Below are positions 28,119 to 36,477 of a stretch of DNA of 64,000 nucleotides, in pieces. Within the stretch, counting starts at the first letter, position 1. Each line of letters begins with the position of its first letter. The notes under the pieces are model-generated. The model had not been told where the DNA came from and did not search any database. It was given only the letters and a program-made list of their open reading frames with translations. A program made the translations under genes and the position numbers. The stretch is taken from assembly GCA_022041995.1 (NCBI GenBank), contig CP074390.1, positions 62,001 to 126,000 of the forward strand, read 5' to 3'. The DNA is from Cupriavidus necator. GTDB lineage: Bacteria; Pseudomonadota; Gammaproteobacteria; Burkholderiales; Burkholderiaceae.

Positions 28119-30209
28119 ATGCCGCCCTCAAGCCCGCTCTCCCGCCCCGCGCTGCCCGCGCGCACCGCCAGCGTGCCCGACACGCTCGCGGCTGCCTGGG
28201 CCGGACGCGCCGACTTTGCACCCTGGCTGCATTCGCTGAAGGTGTTCGGCGCGGCGATGCTGGCGCTCTACGTGGCGCTGGCGCTCGGGCTGCCGCGGCC
28301 CTACTGGGCCATGGCCACCGTCTACCTGGTGTCCAGCCCGCTGGCCGGCGCTACCTATGCCAAGGGCACCTACCGCGTCTTCGGCACGCTGCTGGGCGCC
28401 GTGTGCGCGGTGGCGCTGGTGCCCTGGCTGGTCGACGAGCCCGTGCTGCTGATGGCCGCGATCGCGTGCTGGACCGGCACCCTGCTCTACCTGTCCCTGC
28501 TGGAACCGGCGCCACGCAACTACATCTGCCTGCTGGCCGCCTATACGCTGCCGATCGTGGCACTGCCGACGGTCACCAGCCCGGCCACGGTCTTCGACGT
28601 GGCCCTCACCCGCATCGAGGAAATCATCATCGGCATCGTCTGCGCCAGCGTGGTCAGCGCGGTGGTCTTTCCCTCGCGCACCACGCCGGCGCTGGCCGCA
28701 CGCGCGTCGGCGTGGCTGGACCACGCCTCGCGCTGGATCACCGACGTACTGGCCGCCGGTGCCAGCGCATGCCAGCGCCATGACAGCTTCAGCCTGCTGG
28801 CCGCCGATATCCTGGCAATGGAAACCCAGCTGGCCCAGCTGACCTATGAATCCGACGGCGCCCTGACCCTGCGGCGCGCACGTGCCCTGCACCAGCGCAT
28901 GACGGCCCTGCTGCCGCTGGTGCTCGCGCTTGCCGATGCAGCCAGCGGCTTGCGCCGGCATCCGGCGGGCATGCCTGACACCGTCGCGCAGCGCATGCGC
29001 GCTACGCTGGCCTGGATCGCCGGCGACGCCGGCGCGTCCCGGCCCCCGCCTTCCTGGTACCCGGCAGGCACCACCCCGGCCGCACCCGCGGACTGGCATG
29101 CAAGGCTGGTCGCGGCGACCTGCACTTATCTGGATGAACTGGCCGACCTCTGGCAAGACTGCCGCCTGCTGCAGGCCAGCCTGCGCCAGGGCGGGAGCGA
29201 GCCCACCGCGCTGCGGTACCGCGTGGAACCCGCCGGGCAGGCCCGGCACCATGATCACGCGCAGCTGTTGTTCCGCGGCGCCACTGCCGGTTCGGCCACC
29301 TTCGTCGCGGGCCTGCTGTGGATGGTGTCGGGCTGGGTCGACGGCGCCGGCCCGGTCGGCCTGGCCGCGCTCGCCAGCTGCTTTATCGCCACCACCGCGG
29401 AGCCGCGGCTGATGGCCGGCCGGGTGATTGCATGGAGCATCGGCTGTGCGTTGCTGTCCTGGTACTACCAGTTCGTGGTGCTGCAGCTGGCCCATGACTT
29501 TGGCTCGCTTGCCGCCCTGCTGTCCGGCCCCTACCTGGTCATCGGCGCCATGACGACGCAGCCGCGCAATGCGCTGTTCGGCGTCTTGCTGGCGGTCACG
29601 GCGGCGTCGTTCCCGGGCCCGCAGCACCTGAGCGCCGCCAGTTTCGCCGGCATCTTCAACAGCAGCCTGGCAAGCCTGGCCGCGCTGGTGTTCGCGGCCT
29701 TGTGGGCAGTCCTGATGCAGCCCTTCGGCCAGCAGCTGGTGGCGTACCGGCTGGCCAGGGCCAACTGGAACGAGATCGCGCTGGCGGCGCACCCGCGCGC
29801 GCCGGTCAACAGCGCGCGGCTGCGCGGCCGCATGCTGGACCGGCTGCTGCGCCAGTGGCCGCCGCTGACCCGCGGCAACAATGCCAGCGGCAAGCCGGCC
29901 GGCAGCGCCGTTGCCGACTTCCTGGTCGAATCCGCCGCGCTCGCGCTGCGGCGCGCCCCGGCTGGCGTGCCCGCGCCGCACCGCCGTGCCGTGGAGCGCG
30001 TGCTGGCAGGGGTCGCACGCCACTACCGCCAGTGCGCGCGCACCGGCCATGCCAGCCCGCCCGCTGCGGCGCTGGCCGCGCACATCGACGCGGCCTTCGC
30101 GGCGCTGGCCACGACGGCGCATGGCAGCCCGCGCACCGCGCTGGCGGCACTGGCCACCCTGCGGCTTGCTCTGCATCCGCATGAAGGAGACCACCATGCA
30201 CGCCACTGA
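28119..30209 (+). CDS. FUSC-family (AaeB/fusaric acid resistance type) inner-membrane exporter
   Basis: A 696-residue exporter component with two blocks of about five or six helices (about 40-175 and 390-520), each followed by a cytosolic region, as in the AaeB/YccS family. Landmarks are PYWAMATVYLVSSPLAGATYAKG in block 1 and LMAGRVIAWSIGCALLSWYY in block 2. The ATG at 28119 comes 5 bases after the DUF2474 stop. With the following DUF1656 and HlyD proteins it forms a standard aromatic-acid or fusaric-acid efflux set. An outer-membrane factor gene is not present, so a protein encoded elsewhere must serve. Confidence 0.88.
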   Translation: MPPSSPLSRPALPARTASVPDTLAAAWAGRADFAPWLHSLKVFGAAMLALYVALALGLPRPYWAMATVYLVSSPLAGATYAKGTYRVFGTLLGAVCAVALVPWLVDEPVLLMAAIACWTGTLLYLSLLEPAPRNYICLLAAYTLPIVALPTVTSPATVFDVALTRIEEIIIGIVCASVVSAVVFPSRTTPALAARASAWLDHASRWITDVLAAGASACQRHDSFSLLAADILAMETQLAQLTYESDGALTLRRARALHQRMTALLPLVLALADAASGLRRHPAGMPDTVAQRMRATLAWIAGDAGASRPPPSWYPAGTTPAAPADWHARLVAATCTYLDELADLWQDCRLLQASLRQGGSEPTALRYRVEPAGQARHHDHAQLLFRGATAGSATFVAGLLWMVSGWVDGAGPVGLAALASCFIATTAEPRLMAGRVIAWSIGCALLSWYYQFVVLQLAHDFGSLAALLSGPYLVIGAMTTQPRNALFGVLLAVTAASFPGPQHLSAASFAGIFNSSLASLAALVFAALWAVLMQPFGQQLVAYRLARANWNEIALAAHPRAPVNSARLRGRMLDRLLRQWPPLTRGNNASGKPAGSAVADFLVESAALALRRAPAGVPAPHRRAVERVLAGVARHYRQCARTGHASPPAAALAAHIDAAFAALATTAHGSPRTALAALATLRLALHPHEGDHHARH

Positions 30210-30408
30210 GTTCGACCTGTACGGCGTCTTCGTGCCGGCCACCGTGGTGTGGATGCTGGCCGCCTTCGCCGTCACCGCCGGCGTGCGCGCCGTGCTCGCC
30301 CGGATCGGCTTCTACCGCATCGTCTGGCACCGGTCCTTGTTCAATTTCTCGCTCTATATCCTCGTACTGGGCGCGATCGTCGCGCTCGTCTGGCAGGCCC
30401 CATCATGA
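30196..30408 (+). CDS. DUF1656 small membrane protein (AaeX type)
   Basis: A 70-residue protein with two helices, MHATEFDLYGVFVPATVVWM and onward, ending LYILVLGAIVALVWQAPS. FDLYG-FVP is the usual start of DUF1656/AaeX proteins. It overlaps the exporter by 14 bases, has AAGGAGA upstream, and overlaps the HlyD gene by ATGA. Its role in such efflux systems is not known. Confidence 0.85.
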   Translation: MHATEFDLYGVFVPATVVWMLAAFAVTAGVRAVLARIGFYRIVWHRSLFNFSLYILVLGAIVALVWQAPS

Positions 30409-31238
30409 TTCGCAAGCTTTCGCTGCTCGGCCCCGTTGCGGTGACCCTGGCGGCCATGGTCGCCGCGGCGCTGGCCGCCTGGCATTTGTGGCAGTACTAC
30501 ACCGAGGCGCCCTGGACCCGCGACGGCCATGTGCGCGCAGAAGTGATCCAGGTCGCGCCGGATGTCTCCGGCCTGGTTACGACCGTGCTCGTCGGCGACA
30601 ACGCCCGGGTGCAACGCGGCCAGGTCCTGTTCGTGGTGGACCAGGACCGCTTCAGCCTGGCCCTGAAACAGGCGCAGGCCGAGGCCGCTTCGGCGCGCGC
30701 CGCGCTGGCACTGGGCCGGCGCCAGGCGGCGAACGCGGCCGCCGTGGCCGCCCTGGCCGCCGCGCAGGCGCGCATCGAGGAAGCCGATGCCGCGGTGGAC
30801 GTGGCCAGGCTGAACCTGGCCCGCTGCCGCGTGACCAGCCCGGCCGACGGCCATGTCAGCGACCGCCTGCCGCGCGCCGGCGACTTTGCCACGCGCGGCA
30901 AGCCGGCCCTGTCCGTGGTGGCCAGCGGCTCGCAGTACGTGGAGGGCTATTTCGAGGAAACCAAGCTGCCCGCGATCCGCGTCGGCAGCGCCGCCGAAGT
31001 GCACATCATGGGCCAGCGCACCCCCTTGCGCGGACATGTGCAGAGCATTGCGCCCGGCATCGAGGACCAGGACCGCGCCATCGGGCCGAACATGCTCCCC
31101 AGCGTCAACCCGACCTTCAACTGGGTGCGCCTGGCGCAGCGCATACCGGTGCGCATCGCGCTGGACCAGGTGCCGGCCGGGGTCCACCTGATCGCCGGCC
31201 AGACCGCGACGGTGCGCATCCGGGCGCCGCGCGAATGA
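30405..31238 (+). CDS. HlyD-family periplasmic adaptor (AaeA/EmrA type)
   Basis: A 277-residue membrane fusion protein anchored by one N-terminal helix (8-30). The lipoyl halves are seen in VAPDVSGLVTTVLVGDNARV and VTSPADGHVSDRLPRAGDFA, flanking a short alpha hairpin rich in Ala (80-140). The C-terminal beta domain ends VHLIAGQTATVRIRAP. AWTRDGHVRAEVIQVAP near the start is typical of AaeA. It should bridge the FUSC exporter to an outer-membrane channel. It is the last gene of the six-gene cyd-efflux run. Confidence 0.9.
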   Translation: MIRKLSLLGPVAVTLAAMVAAALAAWHLWQYYTEAPWTRDGHVRAEVIQVAPDVSGLVTTVLVGDNARVQRGQVLFVVDQDRFSLALKQAQAEAASARAALALGRRQAANAAAVAALAAAQARIEEADAAVDVARLNLARCRVTSPADGHVSDRLPRAGDFATRGKPALSVVASGSQYVEGYFEETKLPAIRVGSAAEVHIMGQRTPLRGHVQSIAPGIEDQDRAIGPNMLPSVNPTFNWVRLAQRIPVRIALDQVPAGVHLIAGQTATVRIRAPRE

Positions 31239-31385
31239 GGCTCCCAATGACGCCACACCGGCCCCGCCAGAACTGTTCTGCTTTCGCTCCTGCCGATTTG
31301 TGCGCCTGCCGGGCGGCCATCGGTCCCTACCATGGACGGTATGGCATGCGCCATGCCCTAACCCCATTGCCCCCGGAGATTCGCC

Positions 31386-32486
31386 ATGCAAGCAGCGCTT
31401 GTGCAAGAAATGCCCGCCGCCCGCGGTTCTGAGGCGCCCGAGCCGGACCACGCATCACCCGCCTGCCGGGACCAGCTGGGCCGTCCGCTGCGCGACCTGC
31501 GCCTCTCGGTGATCGACCAGTGCAACTTCCGCTGCACTTACTGCATGCCCAAGGAGCGCTTCGGGCGCGGCTATCCGTTCCTGGCGCCTGAGCAGCGCCT
31601 GTCCGATGCGGAGCTGCTGCGCATCGTGCGCGCCTTTGTCAGCCTGGGCGCGGAGAAGGTGCGCCTGACCGGCGGCGAACCACTGCTGCGCAAGGGCATC
31701 GAGTCTCTGGTCGAACGCATTGCCGCCATGCGTACCCTGGACGGCCGGCAGGTGGAAGTGGCCATGACCACCAACGGCAGCCTGCTGGCGCGCAAGGCGC
31801 GTGCGCTGCGCGACGCGGGCCTGGGCCGGGTCACGGTCAGCCTCGACAGCCTGGATGACGGCATCTTCCGCGCCATGAACGATGTGGATTTCCCGGTCGG
31901 CCGCGTGCTGGAGGGCATCGACGCAGCCTGCGCCGCGGGACTGGCACCGGTCAAGGTCAACTGCGTGGTCGAGCGCGGCACCAATGACGGCCAGGTGCTG
32001 CCGCTGGTCGAACACTTCCGCGGCAGCGACATCACGCTGCGCTTTATCGAATATATGGATGTGGAAGGCCCGAGCGCGTGGTCGCAGTCACGCGTCGTCC
32101 CCTCCGACGAGATCCGCGGCATGGTCGAACGTGCGCATGCGCTGCTGCCGGTCACCAGGCGCGACGGCGAAACCGCCAGTAACTATCTGCTGGCGGATGG
32201 CAGCCTGAAGCTGGGCTTTATCTCCAGCGTTTCGCACCCATTCTGCGGCGATTGCACCCGCGCACGCGTTTCGGTCGACGGCCGGCTGCACCTGTGCCTG
32301 TTCGCCACCAGCTCCGTCGACCTGCGCCAGCACCTGGGCACCGCCCGCCCTGATGAAGCCGTGGCGGATGCAGTACGGCAAGCGTGGCAGGCCCGCGGCG
32401 ACCGCTACTCCGAGCTGCGCGCGGACCGGCTGGCCAGCGGCGAGCGGCAGTACCCGACGGTGCGCATGTCGCTGGTCGGGGGCTGA
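31386..32486 (+). CDS. moaA: GTP 3',8-cyclase (molybdenum cofactor step 1)
   Basis: A 366-residue radical-SAM enzyme that starts molybdopterin synthesis from GTP. The N-terminal 4Fe-4S motif is CNFRCTYC (Cys46, 50, 53). The second cluster is PFCGDCTRARVSVDGRLHLC. LTGGEPLLRKGIESLV and VTVSLDSLDDGIFRAMN are family blocks, and the protein ends in the conserved Gly-Gly. The 45-residue N-terminal tail is longer than usual. It supports the molybdoenzymes encoded here. moaC and the other early genes are not in the window. Confidence 0.95.
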   Translation: MQAALVQEMPAARGSEAPEPDHASPACRDQLGRPLRDLRLSVIDQCNFRCTYCMPKERFGRGYPFLAPEQRLSDAELLRIVRAFVSLGAEKVRLTGGEPLLRKGIESLVERIAAMRTLDGRQVEVAMTTNGSLLARKARALRDAGLGRVTVSLDSLDDGIFRAMNDVDFPVGRVLEGIDAACAAGLAPVKVNCVVERGTNDGQVLPLVEHFRGSDITLRFIEYMDVEGPSAWSQSRVVPSDEIRGMVERAHALLPVTRRDGETASNYLLADGSLKLGFISSVSHPFCGDCTRARVSVDGRLHLCLFATSSVDLRQHLGTARPDEAVADAVRQAWQARGDRYSELRADRLASGERQYPTVRMSLVGG

Positions 32487-32510
32487 GCCGCGCGCGCGGC
32501 GCCCGGTCAC

Positions 32511-32777
32511 TCAGTCAGGATTCGGGAAAGCCTGCGCGGCAAGCTCCGCGCCGGCTGGGGTCAGGCTCGCGTGACCGCGGCCATCCTCGTTGATCGCCAC
32601 GTCAGCCAGTCCGGCGGCTTGCAGCTGCGTCAACACGCGCCGCAGCACGCTCATCGGCAGCTGTGCCCGCTTCGCGATCCTGGCGAGCGACCACGGGCTG
32701 GTGCCACCCTCGCGCCCGGCCTGCCACAGGACCTGGAGCGCCGCGACCATGGCGGGATCGATGTCAGCGTCTGGCAT
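32511..32777 (-). CDS. Short winged-helix protein
   Basis: An 88-residue protein, MPDADIDPAMVAALQVLWQA and onward, with a helix-turn-helix in LARIAKRAQLPMSVLRRVLT followed by a beta wing (GLADVAINEDGRGHASLTPAG). It starts one base after the MocR stop, so the two are probably co-translated. It lacks a ligand-binding domain. It may be a small DNA-binding regulator; I cannot assign a family with confidence. Confidence 0.65.
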   Translation of the reverse strand: MPDADIDPAMVAALQVLWQAGREGGTSPWSLARIAKRAQLPMSVLRRVLTQLQAAGLADVAINEDGRGHASLTPAGAELAAQAFPNPD

Positions 32778-32778
32778 G

Positions 32779-34224
32779 CTAGTGCGCTTCCTCGCCGGGT
32801 TCCCGGCTGCGTGCCAGCAGGTGCTGCGCAATCTTGCCCAGCGTCTGCACGGCGGACTCGATGCCGGGCGACCATTCCCCGCTGTAGTTCAGCCGGATGC
32901 AATGGCGGTAAGTGGCCCCGGGCGCAAACATATGCCCCGGCGCAACCGTGATGCGGTGCTCCAGCGCGGCGTGGTACATCTCCATCGCATCGATGCCCTC
33001 CGGCAGTTGCACCCACAGCACATAGCCTCCCGCAGGGCGCGACGTGGTGGTGCCATCCGGGAAGAACCTGCGCACCGCGGCGGCCATGATGCTGGCCTGC
33101 TGCGCATAGGCCTTGCGCACCCGCCGCAGGTGGAAGTCGTAGCCGTCGTTCTTCAGGAACTCGGCAATCGCCAGTTGCGGAATCGCCGGCGTGGTCAGCG
33201 TGTTGAGGAACTTGAGCCGTTCCACCGCCTCGCGGTAACGGCCCGGCAGCGCCCAGCCGATCCGGTAGGCATTGGTCAGCGTCTTGGAGAACGAGGAGCA
33301 ATGGAGCACGATGCCGGCCTTGTCAAACGCCTTCAATGAACTGGGATGGGCCTCGCCGTAATAGAGCTCGCCATAGACGTCGTTTTCGATGACGGGGATG
33401 TCCTTCCCAGTCAGCATGGCCACCAGCGCGCGCTTCTTCTCGTCGGGCATCTGGAAGCCGAGCGGGTTCTGGAAATTGGGCATCACCATGCAGGCGGCCA
33501 CGCCCTTTTCATCGATCAGCCGCGCGAGCGCACCGATGTCGATGCCCTCCGCCGGATCGGTCGCCACCTCGATGGCGCGCATGCCCAGCCGTTCGATGGC
33601 ATGGAGCATGGCGTAGTAGGTCGGTGACTCCACCGCGATGGTATCGCCGGGCCTGGCCACGGCCTGCAGGCAGAGGTTGATGGCCTCGGTCGCGCCGATG
33701 GTGACGATCACCTCGTTCGGATCGATGGCGTAGCCGTTCTCCAGGTAGCGGCGCGAAATCTGCCGGATCAGCTCGGGGCTGCCTGGCGGCAGGTCGTCGA
33801 GCATGGTCCACTTGGCATGGCGGCGCGCAATGTTGTTGGCGTACTGGTTGATGCGCTGCCACGGAAACAGCGAAGGGTCCGGATAGGGCGAACCGAGGGG
33901 CACGGCATCGTCGGAACGGATCGAACGCAGCGTGGAAAGCACCAGCGCGCTGACATCCACCGCCGAGGGCTTGGCACTGGGCCTGGACGGGCGCAGCTCA
34001 ACCACCGGCTCGCCCGGCCGCGCGCGCACAAAGTAGCCGGACTGCGGCCGGCTTTCAATGATGCCGCGGCTCTCCAGCATGACGTAGGCCCGGATCACCG
34101 TGGTGATGCTCATGCGGTGGTGCTGGCTGGTCTGCCGCACCGAAGGAATCCGCTCGCCGGGCAGCAGCACGCCCTGTTGCACCAATGCCTCGATGTCCGC
34201 AGCCAGCTTTTCATACAGTTTCAC
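32779..34224 (-). CDS. MocR/PdxR-family regulator (GntR HTH plus aminotransferase domain)
   Basis: A 481-residue fusion. Residues 1-70 form a GntR winged helix (LPGERIPSVRQTSQHHRMSI, then TVIRAYVMLESRGIIESRPQ). The rest is a type I aminotransferase fold with the PLP lysine in SFSKTL and the Arg site near HCIRLNYSG. A GTG start at 34224 is chosen because GGGGAG lies upstream and MKLYEKLAADIEALVQQG is the natural start. MocR proteins sense PLP or an amino compound. It lies 63 bases after moeA, followed at once by the winged-helix gene. What it regulates here is not known. Confidence 0.88.
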   Translation of the reverse strand: MKLYEKLAADIEALVQQGVLLPGERIPSVRQTSQHHRMSITTVIRAYVMLESRGIIESRPQSGYFVRARPGEPVVELRPSRPSAKPSAVDVSALVLSTLRSIRSDDAVPLGSPYPDPSLFPWQRINQYANNIARRHAKWTMLDDLPPGSPELIRQISRRYLENGYAIDPNEVIVTIGATEAINLCLQAVARPGDTIAVESPTYYAMLHAIERLGMRAIEVATDPAEGIDIGALARLIDEKGVAACMVMPNFQNPLGFQMPDEKKRALVAMLTGKDIPVIENDVYGELYYGEAHPSSLKAFDKAGIVLHCSSFSKTLTNAYRIGWALPGRYREAVERLKFLNTLTTPAIPQLAIAEFLKNDGYDFHLRRVRKAYAQQASIMAAAVRRFFPDGTTTSRPAGGYVLWVQLPEGIDAMEMYHAALEHRITVAPGHMFAPGATYRHCIRLNYSGEWSPGIESAVQTLGKIAQHLLARSREPGEEAH

Positions 34225-34287
34225 GCTGCGCTCCCCTTTCCCTTGCGCCCCGCCGGTGCCTGAACCGGCCACCGCGCCGGGCCGCCG

Positions 34288-35499
34288 TCAGCTGAGCCAA
34301 CGATGGAGATCATAGTACGGCAGGGGCACATTTTGGAGCTGTCCGGCGCATTGGGGTTCCACCCGCACAAAGCCGCTGGCCTGGCCGAGCGCCGACACCG
34401 AGGCGGCGCCCTGCTGTGCATTGACCTGCACGAAACTCTCGCGGCCGCCGAGATTGCCGATTTCGCCCACGCGCCAGAAGGCATCGCCACGGTGCGGGCG
34501 CGTGCCCGCCAGCGCCGCCCTGACCCGGCCTACCGGCGGGAACAGCTCCGCGCGCCCCTGCAGGCGGCGCAGCAGCGGCGTCACCAGCAGCGCGAAGGTG
34601 GCATAGGCTGCCGCCGGATTGCCGGGCAGGCACACCACGGGCTTGCCGCGCAGGCGCCCCACCGTGACCGGCTTGCCGGGCTTCATGTTGACGCCACGGC
34701 AAAGCAGCTCGCCGCCCGCCGAAGCCAGCGCCGCCGCCACCAGGTCGCGCTGGCCGACCGAGGCACCGCCGGTAACCAGCACCAGGTCGGCGTCGGCAGC
34801 AAGTTCCCGCAGCATGTCGTGCAAGGCGCGCTCGTCGTCCTGCACGTGGCGGTGGCAACTGACCACGGCGCCCATCGACTGCACCAGCGACTCGAGCATC
34901 GGGCCATTGACATCATGCACCTGGTACACATCGCGCGGCTCGTCGTGCGCCGCCACCTCATCGCCCGAGGTCAAGATGGCCACCTCCACCAGCCGGCAGA
35001 CCGTGGCCTGCGTCAGCCCCTGCGACGCCAGGGCGGCAATATGCCCCGCATGCAGCAGGGTTCCTGCCGACAGCAGCAGATCGCCCCGGCGGGCGTCCTC
35101 GCCCTTGCGCCGGATATGCTGGCCCGCCACGGGTGCCCGCGCGCAGACGACGCCCCGGTAGCTCTCTTCGGCATCCTCCAGCGCGACCACGGCATCGGCG
35201 CCTGGCGGGATCACGCCGCCGGTGTAGATGCGGATCGCCCGGCCGGGCAACAGCGGCTGCGGCTGCGTGCCGGCGTAGACAACCTGCTGCAGCGGCAGGC
35301 AGGCGCCCTCGCGGCAGTCTTCGCAGCGCACCGCATAGCCGTCCATGGCGCTGCGGTCCGCCGCGGGCGTGTCCATGACCGCGGCCACGTCGCCGGCCAG
35401 CACGCGGCCGGTCAGCAGGCCCAGCCACACGGTTTCGGTCTGGCGCACAGGCTGCGCGCACATCGCGAAGACCGCCTGCGCCTCGTCAAAGTTCAGCAT
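34288..35499 (-). CDS. moeA: Molybdopterin molybdenumtransferase
   Basis: A 403-residue enzyme that inserts molybdate into adenylylated molybdopterin. Family blocks are AADRSAMDGYAVR near residue 50, VTGGASVGQRD in the catalytic domain, and MKPGKPVTVGRLRGKPVVC followed by LPGNPAAAY. Its start overlaps the end of fdhD by 7 bases, so both belong to one transcript. With moaA nearby it supplies cofactor to FdoG and the YdeP-like enzyme. Confidence 0.94.
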   Translation of the reverse strand: MLNFDEAQAVFAMCAQPVRQTETVWLGLLTGRVLAGDVAAVMDTPAADRSAMDGYAVRCEDCREGACLPLQQVVYAGTQPQPLLPGRAIRIYTGGVIPPGADAVVALEDAEESYRGVVCARAPVAGQHIRRKGEDARRGDLLLSAGTLLHAGHIAALASQGLTQATVCRLVEVAILTSGDEVAAHDEPRDVYQVHDVNGPMLESLVQSMGAVVSCHRHVQDDERALHDMLRELAADADLVLVTGGASVGQRDLVAAALASAGGELLCRGVNMKPGKPVTVGRLRGKPVVCLPGNPAAAYATFALLVTPLLRRLQGRAELFPPVGRVRAALAGTRPHRGDAFWRVGEIGNLGGRESFVQVNAQQGAASVSALGQASGFVRVEPQCAGQLQNVPLPYYDLHRWLS

Positions 35500-36338
35500 G
35501 TTGCGCCTGCGCGGTTGGTGTCCAATGTGGCGCCGGTATAGTCGACATAACCATCCTGGCGGCAGAAGCTGAGCAGGCGCAGACCGGCCTGCTCGGCTAT
35601 GCGTATCGCCAGCGAGGTCGGCGCCGAGATCGTCGCCAGCATCTGGATATTCATGCGCGCCACCTTGCGCACCAGTTCATAGCTGGCGCGGCTGGACAGC
35701 AGCACGAAGCCGTCGTCCATCGCCACGCGCTGCATCGCCAGGTGGCCGATCAGCTTGTCCAGGCCGTTGTGGCGGCCCACATCCTCGAACACATGCAGGA
35801 TCTCGCCGCCCGCGTCGCACCAGGCCGCGGCGTGGACGCCCCCGGTGGCCTGCATCAGCCGCTGGTGCGACGGCAGCGCCGCGACGGCGCGCTCGATCAT
35901 CTCGCGCGACGGCGTCAGCCGGCTGGCCGGCTCGGGCATGCGCGCGGGCTCCAGGTCGAGCAACTCGATGCTCTCGATGCCGCAGACGCCGCAGCCGGTG
36001 CGCCCCGCCAGCGCGCGCCGGCGGGCCCGCATGGTGGCGAAGGCGTGCTCGCTGATCTCCATCTGCACCTCGGCGCTGTACGGGTGCACGCGCACTTCCA
36101 GGTCGTGGATTTCCGCATTGCGCCCGACGATGCCTTCGGTCAGCGAGAAGCCGACCGCGAACGCCTCGAGGTCCAGCGGCGTGGCCATCATCACGGCGTG
36201 CGAGATGCCGTTGTACACCAGCGCTACCGGGAGCTCTTCCGCCACGTTGTCCGTGGCCGGCTGCACCACGCAGTTCTTGTGCCGCACGATGCCGCGCGCT
36301 TCATAGCCTGAGTGTTCAACCAGTTCAGTGCATTCCAT
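35493..36338 (-). CDS. fdhD: Formate dehydrogenase sulfurtransferase FdhD
   Basis: A 281-residue protein that passes sulfur from a cysteine desulfurase to the molybdenum cofactor before insertion into formate dehydrogenase. The CxxC active pair is TGCGVCG (Cys116, Cys119). Other blocks are EELPVALVYNGISHAVMMATP, the FEDVGRHNGLDKLIG segment and SRASYELVRKVARM. The ATG at 36338 fits the family start; the open frame runs further up to 36428 without a better site. It overlaps moeA. Confidence 0.95.
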   Translation of the reverse strand: MECTELVEHSGYEARGIVRHKNCVVQPATDNVAEELPVALVYNGISHAVMMATPLDLEAFAVGFSLTEGIVGRNAEIHDLEVRVHPYSAEVQMEISEHAFATMRARRRALAGRTGCGVCGIESIELLDLEPARMPEPASRLTPSREMIERAVAALPSHQRLMQATGGVHAAAWCDAGGEILHVFEDVGRHNGLDKLIGHLAMQRVAMDDGFVLLSSRASYELVRKVARMNIQMLATISAPTSLAIRIAEQAGLRLLSFCRQDGYVDYTGATLDTNRAGATC

Positions 36339-36392
36339 GGTGGGTCTTTTGAAGAAAATGAATTCAGCGCCTGCTTGCACACAGTCGGTGGC

Positions 36393-36420
36393 CCCCCTCT
36401 CCCGCTTGCGGGAGCGGGGA
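36393..36420. repeat. Palindromic intergenic repeat
   Basis: The sequence CTCCCGC-TT-GCGGGAG, extended by C and G runs on each side, lies between the YdeP-like gene and fdhD. Short GC-rich palindromes of this form recur between genes in beta-proteobacteria. It may act as an mRNA stem between the two genes, but there is no T run to make it a good terminator. Confidence 0.5.
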
Positions 36421-36477
36421 GCGTTCACCAGGGCTGTCAGTCGCTTGGCAAGCGGTATTTCGGTTAGCGCAGGATCA

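Noticed and set aside
28128..30275. 715-codon antisense frame opposite the FUSC gene
   Set aside because: Low-complexity Arg/Gly/Gln-rich translation with no domains; shadow of the real gene.
31239..31385. Molybdenum-cofactor riboswitch upstream of moaA
   Set aside because: Only a small GGCATGCGCCATGCC hairpin is present; the complex multi-stem structure is not seen.
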